Source of the DNA: Streptomyces agglomeratus
GTDB lineage: Bacteria; Actinomycetota; Actinomycetes; Streptomycetales; Streptomycetaceae
Assembly: GCF_001746415.1 (NCBI RefSeq)
Contig: NZ_MEHJ01000001.1
Location: forward strand, 6,020,501 to 6,084,500
Direction of reading: 5' to 3'
Length of the DNA stretch: 64,000 bases
The notes beneath the pieces were generated by a model that was given only the letters and a program-made list of their open reading frames with translations, was not told the origin of the DNA and ran no database searches. Shown here in pieces: positions 7,659 through 15,702 of the stretch (its first letter is position 1; each line of letters starts with the position of its first letter). The position numbers were made by a program, and so were the translations under genes.

Positions 7659-9511
7659 AAGCGGAGGACCTGGGGGTCGTGGTCGCTGTTCTGCTCGGCG
7701 AACTCCGCGTTGATGTGCACGCTGTCGTAGCTGAACTTCCCGATCGACGGGCTGGTCAGGATCTGGTCCAGGACCTGGCTGTTGCCCTGGAAGACGTACG
7801 AGTAACGCTCCGAGCGCGGCAGAGACTTGACCGCCGGGTACAGCGCGCCGTCCGCCGTCAGCGCCTTCGTCGTCGCCGAGAACTCGAAGTCGTTGATGTC
7901 ACCGAGGACGAGCACGTCGGCGTTGCGCTGCGCCTTCAGGATGTCCTTGACGAACGCGTTCACCGACTGCGCCTGCTCCAGCCGCTTGACCTCCGACTTG
8001 CGCACCGGCGGCTGGTGGTGCGACGCCAGACCCTCGTCGCCGCCCTTCGAACCGAAGTGGTTGGCGATGACGAAGACCGTACGGCCGCGGAAGGTGAACT
8101 CGCCGGCCAGCGGCTTGCGGCTGTTCTCCCAGGCCGCGTTCGCCGGGTCGATGCGGCCGGGGGAGAGGGTCAGGGCCGCGCGGCCCTTCTCCTGTACGAC
8201 GGCGGTCGCGGTGGTGGCGTCGCCGGCCCCGCGGTCGGTGAAGGCGACCCGCTCGGGGTTGAAGAGGAACACCTGGCGGATGTTGCCGCCGGGCTCGCCG
8301 CCGTCCTTGTTGTTGACCGGGTCGACCGTGCGCCAGGCGTACGACGGACCGCCGGCGGCGGCGATCGCGGCCGTGAACTTCTTCAGCGTCTCCTCGGCGG
8401 AGACCGTGCCGTCGTTCTTGGCGCCGTTGTCGTCCTGGATCTCCTCCAGGGCGAGGATGTCGGGCGAGGCGAGGTTGTCCACGACCGCCGCCGCCAGCGC
8501 GTCGAACTTGTCCTGCGGGTCGCCCGGGTCCAGGTTCTCGACGTTGTACGTCGCCACCGCCAGCTCGCCGCGGCGCTGCGGCCGGGTCGACTCGCGCTCC
8601 AGGCCCCGGTCGGTGACCGTGCCGAGCGTACGGGCGGTCAGCGTGTAGCCGCCGAACTGGTTGAAGTCCAGGGGGCCTTCGGTCGTACCCGAGAGCACGT
8701 CGCCGACGTTCGCCTTCGGGAACGGCTGCTGGGACACGGGCGCGAGCTGCTGGATCTGGAGCCGGCCGGTGTTCTGCGAGGTGTACGAGCCGTAGACCGC
8801 GCCGCCGCGCCGGTTGTCGTTCTCGTGCGGCTTCACCGTGACCCACAGCTCCGCGTACGGGTCGGTCGCACCGACCACGCGCGACGAGCCGATGCGGATG
8901 CTGGTGCCCTCCAGCGACTCGTAGTAGTCCAGGGCGTACGCCGACGGGTTCAGCGGCAGCGCGTTGATGCTGCCGCCCGCCGCCGGGTCGCCCTCGGGGG
9001 CGTACGCGGACGGAACGGACTTCGCGGAGACGGCGACCGGCGCGGGCAGCGCGTTGCCCGAGGAGACCACGGTCACGGCCGGCTTGGAGATCTGGGTGAG
9101 CGACTGGTTGCCGGAGGCCGTGCCGCCGGGGATGTATTCGCCGACCGTGCCGGACACCTTGACCGCGTCGCCGACGGCGACGGTGGGCGCGGAGCCGGTG
9201 AAGACGAAGATGCCCTCGCTGGTGGCCGCGTCGGCGTCGGCCTCGGTGTCCTGGAACCAGAAACCCTTCGAGCCGTACGTCCGGACACCGGTGACGATGC
9301 CGGACACGTCGGTGACCTGCTGCCCCACGAGCGGGGATATCCGGGTCGTGCCCTGGATGTCGTGAATGCGGGTCTGCGCGGGCGCGGTCGCGGAGACGGT
9401 GGCGCTGGCGGACGCGGAGGACGAGCTCGCCAGAAGGCCGGCAGCCAGTGCGGAGGCTACGACGGCCGCGACCGCGGCGGATCTCGGGAGGGAGGAGGAA
9501 CGGGCTGTCAT
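7649..9511 (-). CDS. Secreted endonuclease/exonuclease/phosphatase-family nuclease (ExeM/NucH-like)
   Basis: The 620-aa product has a signal peptide (AAVAAVVASALAAGLLASS) ending near residue 35. Next comes an OB-fold-like segment (DIQGTTRISPLVGQQVTDVSGIV) as in ExeM/NucH extracellular nucleases. From about residue 315 there is an EEP domain: VATYNVENLDPGD, DILALEEIQDD, FVIANHFGSKGGDE, LVLGDINDFEFS, and the C-terminal NSDHDPQVLRF carrying the catalytic His. It is expected to degrade extracellular DNA or RNA in a metal-dependent way. ATG at 9511 has GGAG seven bases upstream and is preferred over the adjacent GTG. Confidence 0.88.
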   Translation of the reverse strand: MTARSSSLPRSAAVAAVVASALAAGLLASSSSASASATVSATAPAQTRIHDIQGTTRISPLVGQQVTDVSGIVTGVRTYGSKGFWFQDTEADADAATSEGIFVFTGSAPTVAVGDAVKVSGTVGEYIPGGTASGNQSLTQISKPAVTVVSSGNALPAPVAVSAKSVPSAYAPEGDPAAGGSINALPLNPSAYALDYYESLEGTSIRIGSSRVVGATDPYAELWVTVKPHENDNRRGGAVYGSYTSQNTGRLQIQQLAPVSQQPFPKANVGDVLSGTTEGPLDFNQFGGYTLTARTLGTVTDRGLERESTRPQRRGELAVATYNVENLDPGDPQDKFDALAAAVVDNLASPDILALEEIQDDNGAKNDGTVSAEETLKKFTAAIAAAGGPSYAWRTVDPVNNKDGGEPGGNIRQVFLFNPERVAFTDRGAGDATTATAVVQEKGRAALTLSPGRIDPANAAWENSRKPLAGEFTFRGRTVFVIANHFGSKGGDEGLASHHQPPVRKSEVKRLEQAQSVNAFVKDILKAQRNADVLVLGDINDFEFSATTKALTADGALYPAVKSLPRSERYSYVFQGNSQVLDQILTSPSIGKFSYDSVHINAEFAEQNSDHDPQVLRFRP

Positions 9512-9547
9512 CACGTGGCTCCGAGTACGAGGGATGAGGGGTGAAGC

Positions 9548-9571
9548 GTGGTTCTACGCGTGGTTCTACGC
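9548..9571. repeat. 12-bp tandem repeat in the nuclease promoter region
   Basis: GTGGTTCTACGC occurs twice head to tail, 37-60 bp upstream of the nuclease start. Tandem half-sites like this often bind response regulators, but the period is 12 rather than the 11 of Streptomyces PHO boxes. Confidence 0.45.
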
Positions 9572-9715
9572 GCGTCAATCTCTTGTGTGGGCCGGGGGGT
9601 TGTCAAGGGCCGCCGGGTGTACGGGTCCTGACGGGTACATGAAGCCGGTGGTGCAGGGGCGATTACGTCTACGCTGGGGGCCGCCCGACCCGTATGCGCC
9701 AAGGAGAACCCCCAG

Positions 9716-11191
9716 ATGTCCGGTGACCGCCCGACCCTGCCGCCGGTGCGGCTCCACTCCGACGCCGAACTGGCGCGGGAGGCGCTCACCTCACCGCTGC
9801 TCGCACGTGCCGCGCGGCTCGCCCGGTGGGCGGGTCCCGCGACCCGGGTCGGCGCGGGCGGCGAACTCGTCGACGAGCAACTCCCGAAGGCCGCCGGGCA
9901 CCTCGGGCTCAGCGCCGACGAGGAGGGTGCGGCCGAGGCGAGCGAGGCATGGCGGCTCGCCGTCGACACGGGGCTGGTCGAGGTGACGGACGCCGAGGAG
10001 GGCGCCGGAGGCGTGGAGGGCGTGGAAGGTGACGCCGACGCGGTCGCCGCCGTCACGGCCGGGGAGAACCTGACGCTGCTCACCGCCGGAAGCCCCCAGG
10101 ACGTACTCGCCATCTGGCTCGACGCCTTCGACGCCGTCTTCGCCGACGCGACGGCGCCGGTCCTGGACGACCTCGCCGAAGCCATCGACGAGGACGGACA
10201 GATCGACCTCGACGCGCTGGACTGGGACCCGGAGGCGGAAGCGGAGTTCCTGGAGGGCGTGCTCGGGAACCTGTACCTGCTGACCGTCTCCGAGGGGGCG
10301 GTGGAAGGGCCGGTTCCACTGCCCGCGCTCGCCGCCTCGATGATCGTGCCGGAGGACATGGGCGAGCCCACCGACGACGTACTGGAGCAGGTGTCGGACG
10401 CCATGATGCGGCTCGACGACCAGTTCCGGGTACTGGAGCCGATCGGGCTCGTCGTCTACCGGCCGGTGGACGAGGCGCTGATGGCGGAGGAGGGAGCGGA
10501 GCCCGAGCCGCCCGTCGACGACGAGGACGTGTCCCGGTACGGAATGGTGGGGCTGACCCCGCTCGGTCTGTACGGGGTCAGGGCCCGCATGCTCGAAGCG
10601 GGCATGGACGCGCCCGCGGTCGGCGATCTCGCGGACAAGGGCGCCGAGGCACTGCTCGACGGCATCGCGTACTTCCCCGAGGTGTCGGCCGGCGCCGAGA
10701 CGCAACTGTGGCTGGCCCGGCGCGAACCGGCGGCGGCGGCGCGGGAGTTGCTCGCCGCAGCGCGGGGTACCGACAAGGGCGCGCCGCTGCGCAGGCTGCG
10801 CAGTCAGCAGGCGCTGTCGCTGGTCGGCCAGGAGGCGGAGGACGCGGTCCGCGAGGTGCTCGACGACGCGGAACTGGGCGGCCTGGCGCGGGTCTGGCTC
10901 GCCGAGCACGGCGCGTCGGACGTGCCGCCGCCGCCCGAGCCGATGATCTTCTGGCTCGCGATCGACACGATCGCGGCGCAGCTCGACGCGGCCGGCGAAC
11001 CGGACGAGCTCCAGGGCCTGGTGGCGGGGCTGACCGGCCGGCACAGCGGCTTCTTCGACGCGGCGTGGCGGGTGGACCACCCGGCCACGGCGGACGTCCT
11101 GGAGGCGATGGGCCGACTGCACCCGGACAAGAAGGCGGCGAAGGAAGCACGCAAGGCGGCGTTCAAGGCGAGGTCCCGCCGGGCGGGTTGA
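9716..11191 (+). CDS. Conserved hypothetical, acidic cytoplasmic protein
   Basis: This is a 491-aa, strongly acidic, helix-rich protein with no signal peptide or membrane segment. It starts SGDRPTLPPVRLHSDAELAR and has an acidic middle (residues about 95-180 and 250-270). The C-terminus is basic (HPDKKAAKEARKAAFKARSRR), which might bind nucleic acid. GGAG lies 9 nt before the ATG. I recognise it only as a type of protein conserved in Streptomyces; no catalytic motif is visible. It appears monocistronic. Confidence 0.75.
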   Translation: MSGDRPTLPPVRLHSDAELAREALTSPLLARAARLARWAGPATRVGAGGELVDEQLPKAAGHLGLSADEEGAAEASEAWRLAVDTGLVEVTDAEEGAGGVEGVEGDADAVAAVTAGENLTLLTAGSPQDVLAIWLDAFDAVFADATAPVLDDLAEAIDEDGQIDLDALDWDPEAEAEFLEGVLGNLYLLTVSEGAVEGPVPLPALAASMIVPEDMGEPTDDVLEQVSDAMMRLDDQFRVLEPIGLVVYRPVDEALMAEEGAEPEPPVDDEDVSRYGMVGLTPLGLYGVRARMLEAGMDAPAVGDLADKGAEALLDGIAYFPEVSAGAETQLWLARREPAAAARELLAAARGTDKGAPLRRLRSQQALSLVGQEAEDAVREVLDDAELGGLARVWLAEHGASDVPPPPEPMIFWLAIDTIAAQLDAAGEPDELQGLVAGLTGRHSGFFDAAWRVDHPATADVLEAMGRLHPDKKAAKEARKAAFKARSRRAG

Positions 11192-11305
11192 GGGATGGCG
11201 GCGCGGGTGCGTGGAGTGTGCGGCGCGGGTGAGTGGGGGTGGGGGCGCGCGTGCGTCGGGCGGGGCGCGGGTGTGTGAGGAGGGCCGCGGGTCGCTTCGG
11301 CGCCG

Positions 11306-11371
11306 ACCCCCTCCCCTCCCCTCCCCGCCCCTCCCCGCCCCTTCCCGTCCCTCTCCGCCCCTTCCCGCAAC
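11306..11371. repeat. C-rich tract with G-quadruplex potential on the minus strand
   Basis: A 60-bp run on the plus strand consists of CCCC/CCC blocks separated by T, G or TT. The minus strand therefore has at least six GGGG runs separated by 1-2 bases. It lies between convergent genes ending at 11191 and 11469. Confidence 0.5.
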
Positions 11372-11468
11372 CGGGGCCGCTGCCACGGACCCCGCTCTCG
11401 AACGCCGGAGGGACCGGACCGCACGGAAGCTGTCCGGCCCGTCCCCGGGCACAGGGCCCGCCGCTGCC

Positions 11469-12260
11469 TCAAGTGCGCAGGTACGAAGCCCCGTTGAGGT
11501 CCAGCACCGCCCCGGAAGACCACTCCGCGCCCGGCGACGCCAGCCACACCACCGCGCCCGCGATCTCCTGAGCCGTCGCGACCCGCCCGAACGGGCTCTG
11601 GGCGCGGATCGCCTCGCCCTCCGCCCCGCTCAGCCGGTCCGCCACGCGCTCGGTGTCGAAGAACCCCGGGGCGACGGACGCCACCCCGATGCCGTACGGC
11701 GCGAGGGACACCGCCAGCGACTGGCCGAGCGCGTGCACCGCCGCCTTCGTCGCTCCGTACGCCGGGTGGTCCGGCTCCCCGCGAAACGCCCCGCGCGAGC
11801 CGATGTTGACGATCCGCCCGCCCGTGCCCTGGTCGATCATCCGGCGGGCCGAGAGGTGACTCAGGTTCGCCGTGGCGAGCAGGTTGACGGACACATGGCG
11901 CTGCCACGCGGCCGCCCACGCGTCGTACGGCGTCTCCGCGAGGGGGTGGCGCTCGTTGACGGCCGCGTTGTTCACCAGGACGTCGATGCCGCCGAGCCCC
12001 TCCGCCGCCCGGTCCGCGACCGCCGCCGCGCCCGCCGGGTCGGACAGGTCGCCGCCGACCAGCACATGGCCCGTACCGGGGAGCCCCTCCAGGGTCTGCC
12101 GCGCTTCCTCGCGCCGCGAGCCGTAGTGGACGGCGACCCGGTCGCCGCCCGCCGCGAAGGCGTGGGCGACGGCCCGGCCCAGGCCGCGCGACGCGCCGCT
12201 GACGAGGACGCGGCGGCCGGAAGCGGGCAGACGCGCAGGAGTGTGCGGGGGCAGGTGCAT
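11469..12260 (-). CDS. SDR-family NAD(P)-dependent oxidoreductase
   Basis: This is a classical short-chain dehydrogenase of 263 aa. The Rossmann motif SGASRGLGRAVA is near residues 20-31, NNAAV follows near residue 98, the catalytic Tyr/Lys are in YGATK, and NIGSRGAF supplies the Ser. An Arg/Ser-rich stretch after beta2 (HYGSRREEA) suggests NADP(H). The C-terminal sequence (WLASPGAEWSSGAVLDLNGASYL) is FabG-like. The substrate is unknown. The gene is divergent from the PhoX-like gene with 104 bp between. Confidence 0.85.
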   Translation of the reverse strand: MHLPPHTPARLPASGRRVLVSGASRGLGRAVAHAFAAGGDRVAVHYGSRREEARQTLEGLPGTGHVLVGGDLSDPAGAAAVADRAAEGLGGIDVLVNNAAVNERHPLAETPYDAWAAAWQRHVSVNLLATANLSHLSARRMIDQGTGGRIVNIGSRGAFRGEPDHPAYGATKAAVHALGQSLAVSLAPYGIGVASVAPGFFDTERVADRLSGAEGEAIRAQSPFGRVATAQEIAGAVVWLASPGAEWSSGAVLDLNGASYLRT

Positions 12261-12364
12261 GACGGTGGCCTCTCGTACGACGGGCGCTGTTCAGCCCCCG
12301 TTTATACGCGCGCGCGAGCCTGGGGCCGAAAACACGTGCCCCTCACGGGCCTCAGGAGGTACGC

Positions 12365-13807
12365 ATGACGATCACCCGCAGGGACTTCGCCAGACGCTCC
12401 GCGCTGACCGGCGCATCCGTCGCGCTCGTCGGCAGCGTCGGGGCGCTCGCCACCGCGCCGGGAGCGCTCGCCGCCGACGACGCGCCCGACACCGGGGACG
12501 CGGGCGACGAGGCCGGCACGCGCGGGCACGGCCCCGGCTACGGGCCGCTCGTCCCCGACCCCGAGGGCATCCTGGCCCTCCCGGCGGGCTTCTCGTACCG
12601 GATCATCACGCACTCCGGTGTCACGACACTGGAGTCCGGCGAATACACGCCGTCCAACCACGACGGCACCGCCGCCTTCGAGGGCCCGCGCGGCACGACG
12701 CTCCTCGTCAACAACCACGAGCTCAAGGGCGTGCGTTCCAAGTGGAAGCACCCCGTGCCGCTCACCGAGGGCCTGGTGTACGACCCGGCCGCGTCCGGCG
12801 GCTGCACGGTCGTCGAGGTGCACCGCGGCGGCGAGGTCGCCGAATGGGTCGGCATCGCGGGAACCTCCACCAACTGCGCCGGTGGCAGCACCAGTTGGGG
12901 CACCTGGCTGACCTGTGAGGAGAACTCCGACCGGGCCGGCCAGAACGGCATGACCAAGGACCACGGCTACGTCTTCGAGGTCGATCCGTACGACCGCCGT
13001 GCCAACCTGAACCCCAAGCCAGTCAAGGCGTTCGGCCGCTTCGACCACGAGGCCGTCGTCATCGACCCCAAGCGCGGCCACGCCTACCTCACCGAGGACG
13101 ACTCGGAGCCCAACGGGCTGCTCTTCCGCTGGGTCCCGCCGCACGGCTTCAAGCACGGCCGGGGACAGCTGCGCAGGCTCGCCGACGACGCGGGCACCCT
13201 CCAGGCGCCCAAGTGCTTCGACTCCGGCGGCCGGTTCGTCGACGACCTGTCGCGTGCCACACGCATCGGCACGGTCTACGGCGTCGACTGGATCGATGTA
13301 CCGGACCGGGACGGCAGGACGGTCCCGGTGCGCGAGCAGTTCGACGACGGTGACATCACGCGGGCCCGCAAGCTCGAAGGCATGTGGTGGGCCGACGGCG
13401 GCGCGTACATCGTCTCGTCGTACGCCCGCGACGAGAGCCCCGGCGAGCCGCACGACGGCCAGGTGTGGTTCTACGACCCCAGGCGCCGCACGCTCACGCT
13501 CAAGGTGCTGATCGGTACGGGCGGGCAGTTCGACGGCCCGGACAACATCACCGTCTCCCCGTACGGCGGCCTGGTCCTCGCGGAGGACGGCGACGGCGGC
13601 CAGCACCTCTTCGGCGCCACGGAGAGCGGCCGTACGTACCCCATCGCCCGCAACGAGCTCAACGTGGGCACCGACGCCGAACCGCAGTTCAGCGAGTTCG
13701 CCGGGGTCGTCTTCTCGCCCGACGGGAAGACGCTCTACGCCAACATCCAGAACCCGGGCATCCTGCTGGCCATCACCGGTCCGTGGCGGCGCCGTCGCCC
13801 GCGCTGA
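12365..13807 (+). CDS. PhoX-like alkaline phosphatase (DUF839), Tat-exported
   Basis: The 480-aa protein starts with a twin-arginine signal (TRRDFARRSA) and a cleavage region at GALAADD near residue 36, so it is exported folded. The body matches the PhoX/DUF839 beta-propeller family: LLVNNHELKG, GGCTVVEVHRGG, GTSTNCAGGSTSWGTWLTCEE in part, FGRFDHEAVVIDP, HAYLTEDD, and a C-terminal FSPDGKTLYANIQNPG. PhoX enzymes use Fe and Ca and are often phosphate-regulated. AGGAGG lies just upstream of the ATG. The 3' end overlaps the convergent kinase gene by 35 bp. Confidence 0.85.
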   Translation: MTITRRDFARRSALTGASVALVGSVGALATAPGALAADDAPDTGDAGDEAGTRGHGPGYGPLVPDPEGILALPAGFSYRIITHSGVTTLESGEYTPSNHDGTAAFEGPRGTTLLVNNHELKGVRSKWKHPVPLTEGLVYDPAASGGCTVVEVHRGGEVAEWVGIAGTSTNCAGGSTSWGTWLTCEENSDRAGQNGMTKDHGYVFEVDPYDRRANLNPKPVKAFGRFDHEAVVIDPKRGHAYLTEDDSEPNGLLFRWVPPHGFKHGRGQLRRLADDAGTLQAPKCFDSGGRFVDDLSRATRIGTVYGVDWIDVPDRDGRTVPVREQFDDGDITRARKLEGMWWADGGAYIVSSYARDESPGEPHDGQVWFYDPRRRTLTLKVLIGTGGQFDGPDNITVSPYGGLVLAEDGDGGQHLFGATESGRTYPIARNELNVGTDAEPQFSEFAGVVFSPDGKTLYANIQNPGILLAITGPWRRRRPR

Positions 13808-14660
13808 CCGCGAGGAGCTCGCCCAGGTGCTCCTCGTACTCGCTGATCAGGCCGGCCGCCGCCTCCTGCTCCCACCACGGCACGGGGGCGGCGCGCTCCG
13901 CGCACCAGGCGAGGGCCTCGGGCATGCTCGGCCGGTCGGCCGGGGCGGTGGCCAGGCAGGCGGCGAGGAAGCCCGGCCACTCCGCCCCCGGTACGCCGAC
14001 GAGGTCGGGGGCGTCGTGCAGGGTCCGCTCCGTCACCCGCTCGGCGCTGCCCGACCCGAACGGATTGCGGCCCGTGCTGGACAGCGCGAGCAGCGCGCCG
14101 AGTGCGAACACGTCGGCGGGTGTGTCCGCCCGGCTGCCGGGCACGAGCAGCTCGGGAGCGACGAAGCCGAGGAAGCCCGAGCCGGCCGGGTCCAGCCCCG
14201 CGGACCGGCCCGCGGTACCGAAGTCGATGATCTTCGGGCCGCGGTGGGTGATCAGAACGTGGGCCGGCTTGAGGTCCAGGAGCGCGGGCCCCGCGCCGTG
14301 GATGGCCGACAGCGCCACGGCGACGGCCGAGCCGAACGTGCCGAGGTCCGCCGGCCCCAGCGGCCCCGTCGTGGTGATCGTCTCCACGATCGGCGGCCCG
14401 ACGCAGAACTCGGCCGCCAGCCAGGACTGCCCGTCCTCCGTACCGGCGTCGAACACCGTCGCCGTGAACGGCCCGCGGACGCGCAGAGCCGCGGCGGCCT
14501 CGCGGCGGAAGCGTTCGAGGAACCTCGGAGCGGCGGTCAGCCGTTCGTGGACGGTCTTGAGGGCGACCAGCCGTCCGGCGGGGTCGCGTGCCAGCTGCAC
14601 CCGGCCCGTACCGCCCTCACCGATCAGCGAGACGATGCGGTACTCCGCGTGCTCGGGCAT
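13773..14660 (-). CDS. Small serine/threonine protein kinase, soluble
   Basis: The 295-aa kinase starts at MPEHAEYRIV directly before the Gly-rich loop GEGGTGRV. It has VALKTV (ATP-binding Lys), a catalytic loop LLDLKPAHVL, IIDFGTAG (Mg-binding DFG) and FVAPELL (APE). The HRD motif is changed to LLD but the catalytic Asp and DLKP are intact. There is no C-terminal transmembrane or PASTA region, unlike PknB-type kinases, so it is cytoplasmic. The next downstream gene on this strand is a different family, so the target is unknown. Confidence 0.85.
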   Translation of the reverse strand: MPEHAEYRIVSLIGEGGTGRVQLARDPAGRLVALKTVHERLTAAPRFLERFRREAAAALRVRGPFTATVFDAGTEDGQSWLAAEFCVGPPIVETITTTGPLGPADLGTFGSAVAVALSAIHGAGPALLDLKPAHVLITHRGPKIIDFGTAGRSAGLDPAGSGFLGFVAPELLVPGSRADTPADVFALGALLALSSTGRNPFGSGSAERVTERTLHDAPDLVGVPGAEWPGFLAACLATAPADRPSMPEALAWCAERAAPVPWWEQEAAAGLISEYEEHLGELLAVSAGDGAATDR

Positions 14661-15454
14661 GCCGTGGTCCCTCCGGTCGTACGCGTCGTGGTCGTCGTAC
14701 GCGATCGTGATCGTGATGTGATCCAGTGTCCCGGATGCCCTCTGCGACGCGTACAACGGCCGGTTCGGTTGCGGTGGAGCGACTGCCCGTCGCCCCTGCG
14801 GTCCGGCCGGTCGAGTCCGCCACCCGCACTTTCGGGTGAGGCGAATTCGAAAGGGTGAACCAGGGTGTGCGGCGGCCATGGGGCGAGCGCTCCGCGGTCA
14901 TTGCCGGAATTCGTCGCCGGCCGCCTCCCGAAGTGGCCGGAGATCATTTCCGGATGACTTCCGGGGGTGGAATTCACGTGCCTCTCGCGGTGAATTGGTG
15001 CCGCCCGGCAGGCGGCGCGGGGGGACGGCTGTTCCGTTGCCGCGATGCCCCGCGCCGCGGGCGACGGCGCCGCGGAATACGCGGACTCCCCGGTCCCGGA
15101 ATCACGAACGGCATCCGGCGGAGGCCGAATCGGAACCCGGTGGAGCCTGATTCGGAACAATGTGCCATGTGTGAATCGACACTCAGCAAACGGTGCGGGC
15201 GACACGGCGCGAGCCGCGCGGCCCAGGTTCTTTTCCGCGGGTTTAGCTCAGGGCGGCCGGCCGGACTCCGGCCGCGTACCGGTCCGGTCACCCTCCGTCC
15301 GGAATGCCTGGTCGCCCGCCTCCGGCGGCGTCACGCGCACCGCCGTCCCCGCGCCGCCGTCACCGGGGGCGGGGAGGGCCGCCGACCGCCCCCGGGCGAA
15401 GTGATCATGGACGGGCATGGCGTGGCGGCCTCGCGGGGCGCATACTCTCAACTA
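14661..15454. other. 794-bp intergenic region
   Basis: No gene is supported here. A frame runs through from 14855 into the small Tudor-like gene, but its first 200 codons are Arg/Pro/Gly-rich shadow sequence. The left end must hold the kinase promoter, the right end the promoter of the gene at 15455. Short GATCGTGATCGTGAT repeats lie at about 14701-14715. Confidence 0.45.
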
Positions 15455-15682
15455 ATGACAAAGTCAGCCGGAGCCCGGCGCTACCTGCCGTCCAGTCCCT
15501 TCAACGTCCCCGCCGCGGACGCCCCCCCGATCGAGGTCTTCGAGGTGGGCGACCGGGTTTCGCATGATCAGTTCGGTCTCGGGAGGGTCATCGCCGTCGA
15601 AGGTGAAGCCGCCGTTCTCATCGACTTCGCCGGACGCCAGGGCCGCATCCTGAGCCCCTTCACCAAGCTGACCAAGCTCTAG
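15455..15682 (+). CDS. Stand-alone Tudor-like (UvrD/PcrA C-terminal type) domain protein
   Basis: The 75-aa protein is almost entirely one SH3/Tudor-like unit: IEVFEVGDRVSHDQFGLGRV, then IAVEGEAAVLIDFAG. This resembles the C-terminal domain of PcrA/UvrD helicases (GDRVSHDxFGLGxV), which contacts RNA polymerase. No helicase is attached. Translation starts at ATG (TKSAGARRYLPSSPF). It ends 20 bp from the convergent TerD gene. An RNA-polymerase or RNA-binding role is inference. Confidence 0.75.
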   Translation: MTKSAGARRYLPSSPFNVPAADAPPIEVFEVGDRVSHDQFGLGRVIAVEGEAAVLIDFAGRQGRILSPFTKLTKL

Positions 15683-15702
15683 TTCCCTCCGGCGCGAGAG
15701 CG

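Noticed and set aside
9548..9571. PHO box for PhoP control of the nuclease
   Set aside because: The repeat period is 12 bp and the unit does not match the GTTCAYC-type PHO consensus, so it is listed only as a repeat.
15237..15310. tRNA-like string (GTTTAGCTCAGG) in the 14.7-15.4 kb intergenic region
   Set aside because: Only the D-arm-like part matches. There is no T-arm GGTTC-type consensus, no plausible anticodon stem and no acceptor pairing.
14855..15454. An N-terminal extension of the Tudor-like protein by 200 codons
   Set aside because: The extension is Arg/Pro/Gly-rich with no fold pattern, whereas the internal ATG at 15455 precedes the conserved domain directly.
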